Part shown: one piece after another, positions 21,206-31,590 of the stretch
Layout: each line of letters opens with the position of its first letter
How positions within the stretch are numbered: the stretch's first letter is position 1
Assembly: GCF_019279795.1 (NCBI RefSeq)
Contig: NC_056743.1
Span: 930,312,516-930,376,515, forward strand
Direction of reading: 5' to 3'
From: Protopterus annectens
Lineage: Eukaryota > Chordata > Ceratodontiformes > Protopteridae
Length of the DNA stretch: 64,000 bases
The notes under the pieces: model-generated
What the model was told of the DNA's origin: nothing
Database searches by the model: none
The model's input: only the letters and a program-made list of their open reading frames with translations
Translations under genes and position numbers: made by a program

Positions 21206-21506
21206 ATAAAAAATACAATGATCAATTCAATGTACTAAGCGCTTTCACCCAACAACTTCAGGGCATCATCAGAGTACTGAATTTACAGACATATAGCCAT
21301 TCCTTATATACACATTCCTTAATTAGTTAATCAATTGAATAAATTGCGTGCTCTTAAAGTGGTCATAACAGAATAATATATAAAAAAATATATAGGAAGA
21401 TAATAATATATAGTAAGATAATGATCTATAAAAATCATAACATGCCTGTGTGAAAAGATGTAAGAATAATAAATTAAACTAAAACAATACACTATGGATG
21501 TACAAA
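21206..21506 (-). repeat. Left arm of the hammerhead inverted repeat
   Basis: Starts ATAAAAAATACAATGATCAA and ends ACTATGGATGTACAAA. It is complementary to 21543-21843 with only scattered mismatches (for example CATGCCTGTG against CACAGGCGTG). It is AT-rich. Confidence 0.92.
21224..21283 (-). ncRNA. Hammerhead ribozyme in left arm
   Basis: Mirror image of the right-arm ribozyme: on the minus strand stem I AATTCA + GTACT, CTGATGA, stem II, GAAA, GCGCTT, then AGTAC + AT bulge + TGAATT. Core bases are all present. Confidence 0.88.
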
Positions 21507-21542
21507 TACTAAAAATAACTGTTCATGTTGCTATCAATAATT

Positions 21543-21843
21543 TTTGTACATCCATAGTGTATTGTTTTAGTTTAATTTTTTATTCTTACATCTTTTCACA
21601 CAGGCGTGTTATGATTTTTATAGATTATTATCTTACTATATATTATTATCTTCCTATATATTTTTTTATATATTATTCTGTTATGACCACTTTAAGAGCA
21701 CGCAATTTATTCAATTGATTAACTAATTAAGGAATGTGTATATAAGGGATGGCTATATGTCTGTAAATTCAGTACTCTGATGATGCCCTGAAGTTGTTGG
21801 GTGAAAGCGCTTAGTACATTGAATTGATCATTGTATTTTTTAT
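21543..21843 (+). repeat. Right arm of the hammerhead inverted repeat
   Basis: Starts TTTGTACATCCATAGT and ends CATTGTATTTTTTAT, directly followed by the right target duplication. Confidence 0.92.
21766..21825 (+). ncRNA. Hammerhead ribozyme in right arm
   Basis: Stem I pairs AATTCAGTACT (21766-21776) with AGTAC, AT, TGAATT (21813-21825): 11 pairs with a 2-nt bulge. CTGATGA is at 21777-21783, stem II is GCCC with GGGT (21785-21802), GAAA is at 21803-21806, and the palindromic GCGC plus TT gives predicted cleavage between 21812 and 21813. One extra T sits before stem II, at the same place as the extra A in the PLTR ribozymes. All core nucleotides are intact. Confidence 0.9.
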
Positions 21844-21856
21844 TATCTTGAGCAAT
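21843..21856. repeat. Target duplication (right), TTATCTTGAGCAAT
   Basis: Second copy of 21119-21132. DIRS C resumes to the right with the proline-rich linker upstream of IAQ. Confidence 0.9.
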
Positions 21857-22600
21857 ACTCTTGAGAGAAGGGGCAGAGGGGGAAAAGGCATAGACAGAGA
21901 GATTTACCCGCTGGAAGGATAAGGAATCCACTTTCTAGGTCCTGCTGTGAGGTGTCCTGGTGCAGAATTTGCTGAGCTGGTGATTGCAGGGAGAGGCAGG
22001 GAGATCCATCTCTGGGGTCCCCCATTTCTGAATCAGAAGTTTGAAGGTGCTGGGCTCTAACTGCCAGTCGGGTGGGTCTAGGAGATTTCTGCTCAAGTCT
22101 TCTGCCAGTGAGTTTTGTTTGCCTGGCAGGAATTGAGCTTGCAGATAGACTTGCATGTCCAAGGCCGTGTTCCACAGGGCCATGACTAGCCTGCTGAGTG
22201 GGTAAGAGTGGGTTCCCCTCCTGCTTGTTGATGTACCACATAACTGTAGTGTTGTCTGTTTTTATTGGCAGGTGTCCTGGTGACAGTAGGGATCTGAAAG
22301 CTGTCAGAGCATGCTGCACAGCTAGCGTCGCTTTTTGGTTGATGTGCAGATTTTTGACTTGGGCTCCAGTGGCCCTGAATGCACTTGCCATCCATATGTG
22401 TCTCCCAGGCATAGTCTGATGCATCTGTGGTTAGGGTCTGGGCGGCGTGGGGTTGAGTAAAGGGCAGTCCCTTGTTGTGGTTGCATGCAGCTGCCCACCA
22501 AGGAAACTCTGTCAGATACGGTATGACAGGAATGACGGTTTCCAGGTCCTGAGAATGTTGGCACCAAAGACATTTTAAGTACCACTGAAGTTTCCTCATA
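21857..22600 (-). pseudogene. DIRS C RNase H domain
   Basis: Frames at 21843-22424 (LHINQKATLAVQHALTAF, IKTDNTTVMWYINKQEGN) and 21935-22183 (QFLPGKQNSLAEDLSRNLLD) carry the second-family RNase H. The catalytic Glu is replaced by Thr in NQKATLAV, where D has NQKEMLAV. TTDASDYAWE at about 22410 supplies the first Asp in another frame. Several frameshifts are present. Confidence 0.8.
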
Positions 22601-23475
22601 TGCAATCTAGCACTATGGAATTATTAAAATGCATGTGGCCATGAACACTAGGGCCTGCAGGATTTTCCTTGCGGATAAGCTGGGTCCTGGTAGGCATTTG
22701 AGTAAAACAGTGACTGATGGGCTTGTTTTTCTGTAGTGAGGAATGCCATCTGGGATGCTGTGTCCAAGCTTGCTCCCAGGAACACAATCTTTTGACTGGG
22801 GGCTAGTTTTGATTTATTTTCGCTGATAGTGTACCCCACGGAGGTTAGTTTTTTTACAAATGTCAGGTGCTGCAACAGCATTTCCATCCAAGTACGGGTA
22901 TATTTGAATATTTCTCTGTCTGCAATAAGCAATGGCTGGAGCCAGGCATTTTGTGAATACTCTGGGAGCAGTGGATAAGCCAAAGGGAAGTGCAGACAAC
23001 TGATCATGCATAGATCCTACCTTGAAGCATAGATATTTCCCTTACAGGGATGTGCAAATAGGCTTCCTTCAAGTCCAGGGTGACTAATCAGGCATCCTTG
23101 GCTAGCATAGGTAGAAGCTGCTGGAGGGTGCGCATTTTGAATTTTGGTACCACCAGGAAGGTGCTGAGAATTGAAAGATCTAGGATTGGGCGCCAAGTAC
23201 CCTCTTTTCTGGATACCAGGAAGAGTCTGGAATAGAATCCTTGACCAATCTGCTCCACAGGAGCAGGTTGAATGACCCTTATAAAGAGCAGGGATTGAAC
23301 TTGGTTTTGAGCCTCTGCCCTTTTGGGATTGGCAGAGTGTGGAAGTAAAATCTGTACCCCTGGGATACAATGTTGAGGACCCATCGGTCTTTGGTGATGG
23401 AAATCCAGTTTTTTGCATGAAGGGCTAGTTTTCCTCCTAGGGGCACAAGCAGTTAGGGAGAGGTGGGTGGTCAAG
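22600..23475 (-). pseudogene. DIRS C reverse transcriptase
   Basis: The frame at 23088-23474 has EQIGQGFYSRLFLVSRKEGT, WRPILDLSILSTFLVVPKFK and MRTLQQLLPMLAKDA (fingers). At 22814-23011 is LSALPFGLSTAPRVFTKCLA (motif B) and YPYLDGNAV, where the YLDD box has become YLDG. At 22648-22870 is KLAPSQKIVFLGASLDT. Frameshifts and the DD loss make it inactive. Confidence 0.82.
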
Positions 23476-23479
23476 TTGG

Positions 23480-23832
23480 GAAGTCATTTGGAATTCTTTC
23501 CATAAGGGGATGGCTTAGCACTCCCTTCTTTAGAGGTGGTGGCACTCCAATGCTTAGATCTCTGCTTACCCTGGGACTGTAGTCTGGGTAGTCTGTTACC
23601 CGAGTCTAGTTTGAGATGGCCTTGACAGGGCTGGAAAGGACCAATGTTTCGAGGGGCAATGCCTGCTGAATCTAGGAGGCTGTAGTTGCAAGAATTCTTT
23701 AACTGTTTGCACAGATTTAGCTTTTTCCTCCATCTTTTTTAGAACCTCTTCTGCTTTGGTGTCAGACTGATTGCCCTTGTTCAAAGGAGCATCTAATAAC
23801 TTTGATTTGACATGGTCTGGCAAGGTCTGCTC
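23480..23832 (-). pseudogene. DIRS C Gag C-terminal fragment
   Basis: The frame at 23596-23823 reads MPDHVKSKLLDAPLNKGN, AEEVLKKMEEKAKSVQTVKE, then LQLQPPRFSRHCPSKHWSFP, almost the same as Gag of D. The remainder of gag is missing; the break is at 23832. Confidence 0.82.
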
Positions 23833-24829
23833 CCATACCTCTCAACCTGGAATCATCAAAAATCTGGACAAGGCCCATGAAAAATAGGTACAAATTTGCA
23901 TATTGATTAACATAAAATTTGCATATATAATTATGCAACCCCACCCACCCCAATGGAATTGTGGGGCACCATTATTCAAACACAAATTGAAGAACAGACC
24001 TATATTAAATGCAAAATATAACCAGAATAGTATTTTATTTGAACATGTATCGAACTTTGAACTTGTACAAAACGAAAATACAGTTGCCTTTTATAAAATT
24101 AACTGCATTGAATTGAGAGAGATGTTGAAAGCTGACAAGCAACAGCAAATCAAACTTTTTAATAAAAATAAAATTAACTGCTGCAATGTTATTAAATAAC
24201 ACTATCTGCTAAATGTAACAAAATTACAACATAAATATTAACTAATTATCTAGTATCCATCTACCTGTCCAGCACGAAAAAACATTTTGCACAAGTTACA
24301 GTCAAGGCAAAAATGACAGAGATCCTCATACATAACAGCGTTCAGAAAATGCATGTTGATACCTATAAATTAGTGTAACATTTAAAAATCATCCCTGATT
24401 TGGGCCTGCATTCCCATCAACTATTTTGGCTTTGTCATGAAATGCTGACCCAAACGTTAAGAGGCATCCTGTAAACCAATGGAACCTGAAAAGTGGACAA
24501 GGAGTAAACAAAACACTTTGCATCACTAACACAAGGAGATCATCAGTAAGGACTTTCTCTGCAAACTGCCTTTCAAAATGTAAACATACTGAGATTAATC
24601 AAGACAGTTTTACAACACATAAGTAGCTAACAAAAAATACTTAATGAAAATCAAGAGCCAGGCTGCAACACTGTTCCACTGCAAACTCCAAACGACAACC
24701 CTGATAGCCTCTTCCTGACCACTCTGTCAGTAGGCCTCCCTCGCTAGCAGAGTGACACACAAGTATGAAACCAAAAATACATTTGCATACAACAAAACTC
24801 CATACCACAGCCCCTCCCACATAAAAGCC
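23833..24829. other. Unclassified repeat, starts like a CATACCTCTCAAC MITE
   Basis: It opens with CATACCTCTCAACC and AAAAATCTGGACAAGG, which resemble the left and right ends of the MITE at 31361-31590. The rest is AT-rich, with a 98-codon plus-strand open frame (23903-24199) that has no recognisable motif. It may be a larger relative of that MITE, hAT-like, but I cannot place its right end. Confidence 0.35.
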
Positions 24830-25340
24830 ACCTGTGACTATGTTTCTCCTGCCTGCAATCAAATTATCTTGCAGCCGGTAAGTAAGTAATTAAACCATAA
24901 ATAAAAGAAGAAGCTGCTGTTACACATACACCATAAATAAAAGAAGCTGCTGCTAAGTAAATCCTCCTGCCTGCAACAACATCACACTACATAAAAGAAG
25001 GTGCTGTTAAGTAACTGCCTGTAATCACATTCTCCTGCAGCCGGTAAAACACGTACGTTTCTCCTTCCCAGTGCCTACATCCATTAAATAAAGGTAATAA
25101 GTTAAGCCTACAATAAAGGAAATATGCTGTTTCTCCCAAATAAGTAGTCAAGTAAGCACATATACATTTCTCCTGCCAACATAAACATCCGTTAAGAAAA
25201 GAAGCTGCTGTTGAGTAAAGCCTGCTAGGAATTATGCTGTTTCTCCTGCGTGGAAACTGCAATCACATTCTTCTGCAGCTGGTAGATAAGTAAACAAACA
25301 AGTAAGCAAGCACACGTACATTTTTCTCTTGCCCACATCA
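24830..25340. repeat. Degenerate tandem-like repeats (AAAAGAAGCTGCTG)
   Basis: Variants of TAAATAAAAGAAGCTGCTGT, TTCTCCTGC(C) and CAGCCGGTAA recur roughly every 60-130 bp (24872, 24914, 24938, 24992, 25040, 25197, 25270). No gene is seen. Confidence 0.5.
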
Positions 25341-25349
25341 GTTAGCTTA

Positions 25350-25458
25350 GTAAACATGGGCGCTGGAACCATAGAGCGAGGGGGAGGGGCCCCCCCCCCA
25401 CACTTTTACAGCTAATAGGCCATAAGGGCTTCAACAATTAAACAAAAAAAAAAAAAAA
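25350..25458. repeat. Unclassified GC-rich repeat piece with poly-C run
   Basis: AACATGGGCGCTGGAACC, then a GGGGGAGGGG stretch and a run of C at about 25389-25400, then poly-A at 25442-25458. It could be a SINE or a decayed transposon end; identity is unknown. Confidence 0.3.
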
Positions 25459-25591
25459 CTCCACGGCGCCAGCTTATAGGTTCATAAGTTCACACTAGGC
25501 TAACTGCCCTAGGGCATTTATAAGCTTAGCCAGAGTGTGTTTGGCTTTCGCCACCCATTTTAAATGAATTTTGCTATGCCCTTTTTCGAGG

Positions 25592-27060
25592 TTAGTATAC
25601 TGTGCCTCTGTCTAACAGTGACACAGAAGTGATACCCGGGGTAAACTTACCATCTCCCATCCACTCATCAAGATTCCTCTTTAAGAGAGTCAATGAGGGA
25701 CTCTGCCTAACTCGGACTAGGATTTTATTCCAGAGTGAAGGGAGCCTCTGGGTTATGAATCTGTCCCTCCAGCATGTAATAATTATTTCAGTGCTGAGGT
25801 TCAAGTCTCTCGAGCGTGTAGCTTGATGGGATTTGGATTTTCTGAGGTGCAGCATGTCCATTAATTCCGGGTTGGACATGGCTTTATACGTCAGGCACAG
25901 ATCGCTTCTGAGCAGGCGGTATGCCACTGATTAGAGCTGGAGTTTCTTTAACCGGGCAACATATGGCATCTGTTTGAGCCCTTTGATCCTCTTGGTGAGG
26001 TACTTTTGGGGTCTTTCCAGTTGCTGCAGGTGTCTGGTAAGGTACATCCCAAAAGGGGCATTGTACTCAATTATGGGCCTCATGAGGGATGAATAAAGAG
26101 GCATGATGACCTCCCCTGATCTAGATGTGAATCCCTTCATGATTAGGTGGGCTATATAAAATGTTTTTCTAACCACTTTGGCCATGTGGTTGTCAAATGA
26201 GAGATTGCTATCAACTTGGGTCCCCAGGTCCCTAATTACTTCTTCCGTACTTAATTGATGAACACCGATCTGGTAATTTGTGGGCACTTTGTTTTTGCCA
26301 AAGGGGATGACTATACACTTTTTGGCATTTAGCCTGAGGCCATGGCTCTGGCACCAGTTGTCTGTTTCTATGAGGCCCTTTTGGAGGATGCTTGTGTCGG
26401 CTGGAGAGTCGATTATGGCGCCCAGTTTGCAGTCATCTGCGAACTTGGTCAGCCATAGTCCTTCCGTGTTAGCCTGTACCTCCGAGAAATATATACCGAA
26501 CAAGAGAGGTCCCAGGACTGAGCCTTGTGGGACGCCACTTGTAACCGGTTTGGAGTCTGACATGGTTCCAGCAATTCTAACCATGTGGGTTCTGTCCATG
26601 AGCCAGTGACATAGGGGTTTATATTTAAGCTGGTGAGCTTATCTATAATGCCCGAGTGGGGTATTGTATCGAAGGCTTTTGCAAGGTCCAGGTAGGCTGT
26701 GTGGACCACCTTCCCCTCGTCAATGGCCTTGGTGACTGTTTCAAAGAAATCAACCAAGTTGAAGAGGCAGGATCTGCCCTTAACAAAGCCGAACTGGGTA
26801 GGATCCAGTGTCTGTAGGTCCCCAATATCTTTATTTATGAGGTCCATGATGATCCTTTCCATAGCTTTGCAGACCAAGCTAGTCAAGCTTAGGGGCAATA
26901 GTTTCCAGGATCCGTTGAGGCACCACTGTTGCTGTACGCCACTCTTTGGGTACATATCCTGTAGTAAAGGCTGAGATTGAACAGTAGTTTTATGTTTGGG
27001 TTTAGTTCTTCTTGGAGTTCATGTAGGATGCAGCCCGGGACACAGTCTGGTCCCATTGAT
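25592..27060 (-). pseudogene. CR1 ORF2 reverse transcriptase and C-terminal region
   Basis: Pieces are MGPDCVPGCILHELQEEL near 27050-27000, ISLTSLVCKAMERI and FGFVKGRSCLFNLVDFFETV (26449-26955), SGVPQGSVLGPLLFGIYFSE and LTKFADDCKLGA with the FADD catalytic box (25931-26599), then RDLGTQVDSNLSFDNHM. The C-terminal frame 25592-25927 has FITQRLPSLWNKI. It would copy the LINE RNA at the nicked target. One frame change near 26500 splits the RT and a stop precedes the C-terminal part. Confidence 0.85.
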
Positions 27061-27091
27061 GCTGTGTTTTTTGCTTATGGGAGGGCGGCTC

Positions 27092-28355
27092 TTACCTGAG
27101 CATCTGAGATGTCAGGGGGGCAGCACTCTGCTGGGATAGATATTTGCCCTTTTGCTGGGGAAGGGGGGGGGAGTTTGCACTGAACCTATCAGCTAGGATG
27201 TTGGCAATGTCTGTGGGTTTGGTGTATTTTTTGTCATTTTGGACTAATTCTGAGCATATCTGGGAATTCCCACCCAGGTTCCTAACATAACTAAAGAAAG
27301 CCTTGTGATTATCCTTAGTGTCCTGTGCAATTTTTCTCTCGAAGCTGGCCTCAGACGATTTTATGAGTGCCCGTAGTTTTTTGCTAATACTGATCAGAGA
27401 TGCCTTCCCTTTTTGGGATTTTGCTCCATCATGTAGTAGCTTCCTCCTTCTACTGTATAGTTTGTTTATGGCTGGGGTCCACCAGACAGGACGCCTTACT
27501 TTGGAGGATTGGGTCTTGGTTTTATTTGGGATTGCATGATCCATGCATTCCTGAAGGTGTTCATAGAATGCGTTTATAAAGGATTCTGCGGTCTGGACCG
27601 TATTTTCCACAGGCCCGGGGGCTTTGAAGGATTCCACCTCGGTTTTGAGGAGTGTGAAATTTGCTTTAGAGAAATTTTTCACTGTGGTTTTCTGGGCAGG
27701 GGCTGGGGTCGGGATGTGAATATCTAGTGAGATTAGTTTATGGTCTGATCTTACCAGTGAGGGATACACTTCTGGTCTGGAGCAGAGAGTCCCCATGTTG
27801 GTGATGATCAGGTCCAGTATGTTTTCCCCTCTTGTGGGAGTGGCAACAAGTTGTTCCATAGCATTTGAGTTTATAAATTCTAGGAACCTTTGGGCTAGGG
27901 TGTTGGAGCTAGAGTAATGCTCCCAGTCTATGTTAGGGTAGTTGAAGTCGCCCAATATAATGGTGTTTGGAGAGACCTTCAGATTTTCCAGTGTTCTCAG
28001 GAAGGCCGAGTGGGGTTCCTGGGTTTGGGAAGGTGGTCTGTAGCAGGCTATAAACTGGAAGGCAGGTTTACCCACTGTTAGTTGCACATGGATTGTCTCT
28101 GATGCTTCGTGCTGTGCCACCAACCTGGAGGTGTGGGTATCTTTGACGAATATTGATACTCCCCCTCCTTTTGTGGTTTGGTCCAAGTTTTGGGGCCAAA
28201 AAACATGGTATGAGGTATAACCTGGTAAGTGCTGGGGTGCTCTCGGGAGCCTTGAACCAGGTTTCTGTTACTGCACAGTTACCAATGTTATCCATGCTAA
28301 GGAGAGTTTCGAGTGCGTGCATCTTGAGGTTTAGATTTCTGGCGTTGAGTAGCAT
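27092..28355 (-). pseudogene. CR1 ORF2 apurinic-type endonuclease
   Basis: 28068-28355 has LLNARNLNLKMHALETLLS and NCAVTETWFKAPE with the catalytic Glu. 27092-28186 has GGGVSIFVKDTHTS, FIACYRPPSQTQEP, ILGDFNYPNIDWE, ENILDLIITN and VRSDHKLISLDI with the catalytic SDH. The two pieces are in different frames, so one indel at about 28180 splits them. The domain nicks the target for priming. Confidence 0.87.
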
Positions 28356-28382
28356 TACTCAGTTTCTTATCCCTTGTGATAC

Positions 28383-29345
28383 CTATGGAGGTGGGTTTGT
28401 CTTTTGAGCCTTGCCTAAAAAAGGCACTATGGGAGTGGCAAGAGCCTTTGCCAATATCCGAAAGCCCAGGGGTGACAGGTGCAAGCCATCCCTAGTGAAG
28501 CATCGTGGCTTGTCGAGCATGTCATCCCAGGCAGACAGGCATTGGATCCCCTTTGAATGACACCAATACTTAAGCCAATTGTTGAAATTGATCATCCTGT
28601 CTTCATATTGTAGCATCATTCTTGGTGAGGGTAAATGCTACTCAAGGTCAGGGTCATACCGGCCTGGGCTACATGCTTAGAGAGCTCCTCTATGTCTCTT
28701 TTCATGTAGTCCAGGGAAGTACGTCTCAGGTCATTCACACCAGCATGGACAATGACACAGTCATATTTGTACTTGCCTTGGAGTGACCTAAGTGCTTGTG
28801 TTATGTGGCGGATCCTAGCGCCCGGCAGGCAGCTCACCGTGACCTTCTCCTTGTTCAGCCTGGTGAGCAGGACGTCAGTGTGCCTGATGACAGAGTCACC
28901 TATTACAAGTGTATCAGGTGTGTTGTTTAGCCTTGGCTGTGACTGTTCGGCACACTGGCTTTGTGAGCTATGTGTTGCACGTGTTTTGTTTTGGGGTAGT
29001 GGTTGCTTGGGTGTCTGCTTTGCAGGTCTCTGCTGCTTAGACAGATTTTTATTTAGAGCCTCCGAGTATGTTTTTGTGTGTTTGGTTTGCTGTCGTGGTA
29101 GGTCTATGTGAGACTGGAATTGTAGTGAGTGTGGTTTCCTTCTCCTCCCGACTGGTTACGCCAGTACTGAGTTGAGAGAGCTTAGCCTCCAGTTTGGCTA
29201 TATGGTTGCATCTCTCACATGTGTTGTAATTTGTTGGGAGGAGGAGAGGGTTGTCTGTGTACATGAGGCAGTTGTAACATTGCCTCAAGATTCCCAGATT
29301 CACCAGCTGGACCGGAGAGGAGATTGACAACTGACCTTTGGACAT
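28383..29345 (-). pseudogene. CR1 ORF1 with SGNH esterase domain
   Basis: The start at 29345 gives a Cys-rich head: CYNC, CERCNH and a following helix LAKLEAKLSQL. The middle holds GDSVIRHTD at about 28900, the esterase block with the nucleophile Ser. Then come VIVHAGVNDLRR (28616-28837) and DGLHLSPLGFRIL with the Asp/His pair (28383-28619). An esterase ORF1 is characteristic of CR1 elements; its exact role in retrotransposition is not settled. At least two frame changes break it. Confidence 0.82.
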
Positions 29346-29641
29346 GCTAGAACAGTATTGGGAATTCCTTTATAATTGAAAAAAAAGGGCCAATGGGGAA
29401 CAAAGTACTCAAGGGGAGTTTGTGAGGGTGTAGTGCCTTTAATTTTTTAGTGCTGACTTATATAATTGCTTTAGTGAGCAAGTGCCAGACTTTAGAGTGG
29501 GAATAGGGTGTTTATTATGAGAACTAGATCAGTTCTAAGGGAAAAAGTGAAGAGCAGACTTTGTGGAGCTGAGAATGGTTTAAACCCAATTAAGCGGCGC
29601 TGCGCTATGCGCAAAATCGCGCATAGCCTCGCTAAAGTGGC
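29346..29641 (-). promoter_or_regulatory. Probable CR1 5' untranslated region
   Basis: Lies between the ORF1 start and the 584-bp tandem units. It contains an inverted repeat at 29604-29627 (9-bp arms GCTATGCGC / GCGCATAGC around AAAATC). Its outer edge (CTTTAGCGAGG on the minus strand) is shared with the edge of each tandem unit, where it reads CTTTGGCGAGG, so the leader seems to be grafted on a unit. Confidence 0.45.
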
Positions 29642-31312
29642 TTTTATACAGGGGGACTTGAAACAGCTAGAAATTGGCTCAAAACGGCCAATAGACTACC
29701 AGATTCTTGTGCTGGGAACACTCCTCCAGGGATAGATAGGCTGCTCCAAGCTCCCCACTGCCACTGGTGAACAAAGAACCCTCCCTTTATCCAAGAAAGT
29801 AAATGGGCAACACAGGAACTTTCCAAAAGTCCAGAATACAGCAAAGCCTGGATTTGGACTACTCTAGGTCAGAAAAGATGGGAAACGAGGATATATATAT
29901 TTTTTGCAACAAACAGCAGGAAAATGCAATAAATATGTAACAGGCTAGCACACTTGAGTGTGTAGCCTCAACAGGTAAAAGCAACAAACAGGACAAACTT
30001 TAAAAGTGTAGGTGCAAAAACAACTTTAAACAGTTTAAAACAGTTCAAGAAGGAGAAATACTTGCAGTTTAGCTAGATCAGACAGTCGCCCAGGTAGTAG
30101 CAGGAAAAAACACTTTTATTAGGTTAGCAGTCGCTCTTTTATCCTCTCTGCTGCTAGCACCACTCTGCAGGACCACAAGGAGCTTGGCTGAGTAGTAACA
30201 AGCGCAAAAACCTCGCCAAAGTGGGTTTTATACAGGGGGACTTGAAAGAGCTAGAAATTGGCCCAAAACAGCCAACAGACTACCAGATTCTTGTGCTGGG
30301 AACACTCCTCCAGGGATAGATAGGCTGCTCCAAGCTCCCCACTGCCACTGGTGAACAAAGAAGCCTCCCTTTATCCAAGAAAGGAAATGGGCAACACAGG
30401 AACTTTCCAAAAGTCCAGAATACAGCAAAGCCTGTATTTGGACTACTCTAGGTCAGGAAAGATGGGAAACACGGATATTTTTTTTTCTTTTTTGCAACAA
30501 ACAGACTACCAGATTCTTGTGCTGGGAACACTTCTCCAGGGATAGATAGGCTGCTCCAAGCTCCCCACTGCCACTGGTGAACAAAGAAGCCTCCCTTTAT
30601 CCAAGAAAGGAAATGGGCAACACAGGAACTACCAGATTCTTGTGTTGGGAACACTCCTCCAGGGATAGATAGGCTGCTCCAAGCTCCCCACTGCCACTGG
30701 TAAACAAAGAAGCCACCCCTTTATCCAAGAAAGGAAATGGGCAACACAGGAACTTTCCAAAAGTTCAGAATACAGCAAAGCCTGTATTTGGACTACTCTA
30801 GGGCAGGGAAGATGGGAAACAAGGATAATTTCTTTGTTTATTTTTTTTTCTTTTTTGCAACAAACAGCAGGAAAGTGCAATAGATATGTAACACAGGCTA
30901 GCGCACTTGAGTGTGTAGCCTCAACAGGTAAATGCAACAAACAGAGCAAACTTTAAAAGTGCAGGCGCAAAAACAACTTTAAACAGTTTAAAACAGTTCA
31001 AGAAGCAGAAATACTTGCAGTTTAGCTAGATCGGACAGTCGCCCAGGTAGTAGAAGGAAAAAAAACACTTATCAGGTTAGCAGTCGCTCATTTAGCCTCT
31101 CTGCTGCTGGCACCACTCTGCAGGACCACGTGGAGCTTGGCTGAGTAGTAAGTGCACAAACCCCGCCAAAGCGGGTTTTATAGAGGGAGACTTGAAAGAG
31201 CTAGAAATTGGCCCAAAACGGCCAATAGACTACCAGATTCTTGTGCTGGGAACACTCCTCCAGGGATAGATAGGCTGTCCTAAGTTCCCCACTGCCACTG
31301 GTGAACAAGGTT
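29642..31312 (-). repeat. Tandem array of about 584-bp units upstream of the CR1
   Basis: Unit 1 spans 29642-30225. Unit 2 starts at 30226 and is cut at about 30502. Partial units begin at about 30503, 30629 and 31165. Each start reads, on the minus strand, a TATAAAA motif (CCTGTATAAAACCCACTTTG), and about 110 bases downstream is AATAAAAGTG, a poly-A-like signal. Breaks between partial units lie at short shared sequences (ACTACCAGATTC), which suggests unequal exchange. No coding capacity is evident. The array may be promoter monomers of the CR1, tandem LTR-like units or a satellite. Confidence 0.7.
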
Positions 31313-31360
31313 TATTTAATGTGACACTAACAAAACAACATTACCCAAACAACACCACAT

Positions 31361-31590
31361 GCATACCTCTCAACTGTCCAGATTTTTGACTCATATTTTT
31401 GGTCTGTCCTTCATAAAAGGTTTTGTTTTTGTGCCAAATCAGTGAGGTATGAAATAAATAATGATAAACACATGACTTTATAAGTGCCATATTTAAAATC
31501 AGTCCCTGTTTTTGAGCCTTTGTCTCCCCTATTACTTTAGCCTTTGTCCAGATTTCTTTCGCTAAATGGCTGAAAGGTATGACCACATGT
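31361..31590. mobile_element. MITE with CATACCTCTCAAC ends
   Basis: The left end CATACCTCTCAACTGTCCAG is mirrored at the right by CTGAAAGGTATG preceded by TTGTCCAGATTTCTTTCG. The two ends are related inverted repeats about 230 bp apart. Size and lack of coding fit a non-autonomous DNA transposon, probably hAT-like. Confidence 0.5.

Larger units (their letters stand above)
21133..21842. mobile_element. Inverted-repeat element with two opposed hammerhead ribozymes
   Basis: A 0.7-kb insert in DIRS C. It has a 73-bp left tail, a 301-bp left arm (21206-21506), a 36-bp spacer and a 301-bp right arm (21543-21843) that is the near-perfect reverse complement of the left. Each arm has a complete hammerhead. 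The spacer has no coding capacity. The ribozyme type (short palindromic GCGC stem III) and the layout near the outer edge match the PLTR of Penelope-like elements. I read it as two PLTR-like units of another PLE family joined tail to tail, flanked by a 14-bp target duplication. Confidence 0.85.
20826..23832 (-). mobile_element. DIRS element C (second family, truncated both ends)
   Basis: Minus-strand order is gag C-terminus (23832-23480), RT, RNase H, then the linker and the recombinase N terminus (21118-20826). It closely matches element D (second family). The right side stops inside gag at CAAGGTCTGCTCCC and the left side stops inside the recombinase, so ITRs and ICR are missing. It is interrupted at 21133-21842 by the hammerhead inverted-repeat element. 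Confidence 0.85.
25460..29345 (-). mobile_element. CR1 LINE, near full length but mutated
   Basis: On the minus strand it holds ORF1 with a Cys-rich head and an esterase domain (29345-28383), endonuclease (28355-27092), RT (about 27060-25931) and the C-terminal region (25927-25592). A short 3' part at 25590-25460 follows. The ORF1 esterase architecture is that of the CR1 clade. Stops and frame changes occur between domains. Upstream on the same strand is a tandem array with a possible promoter role. Confidence 0.85.
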
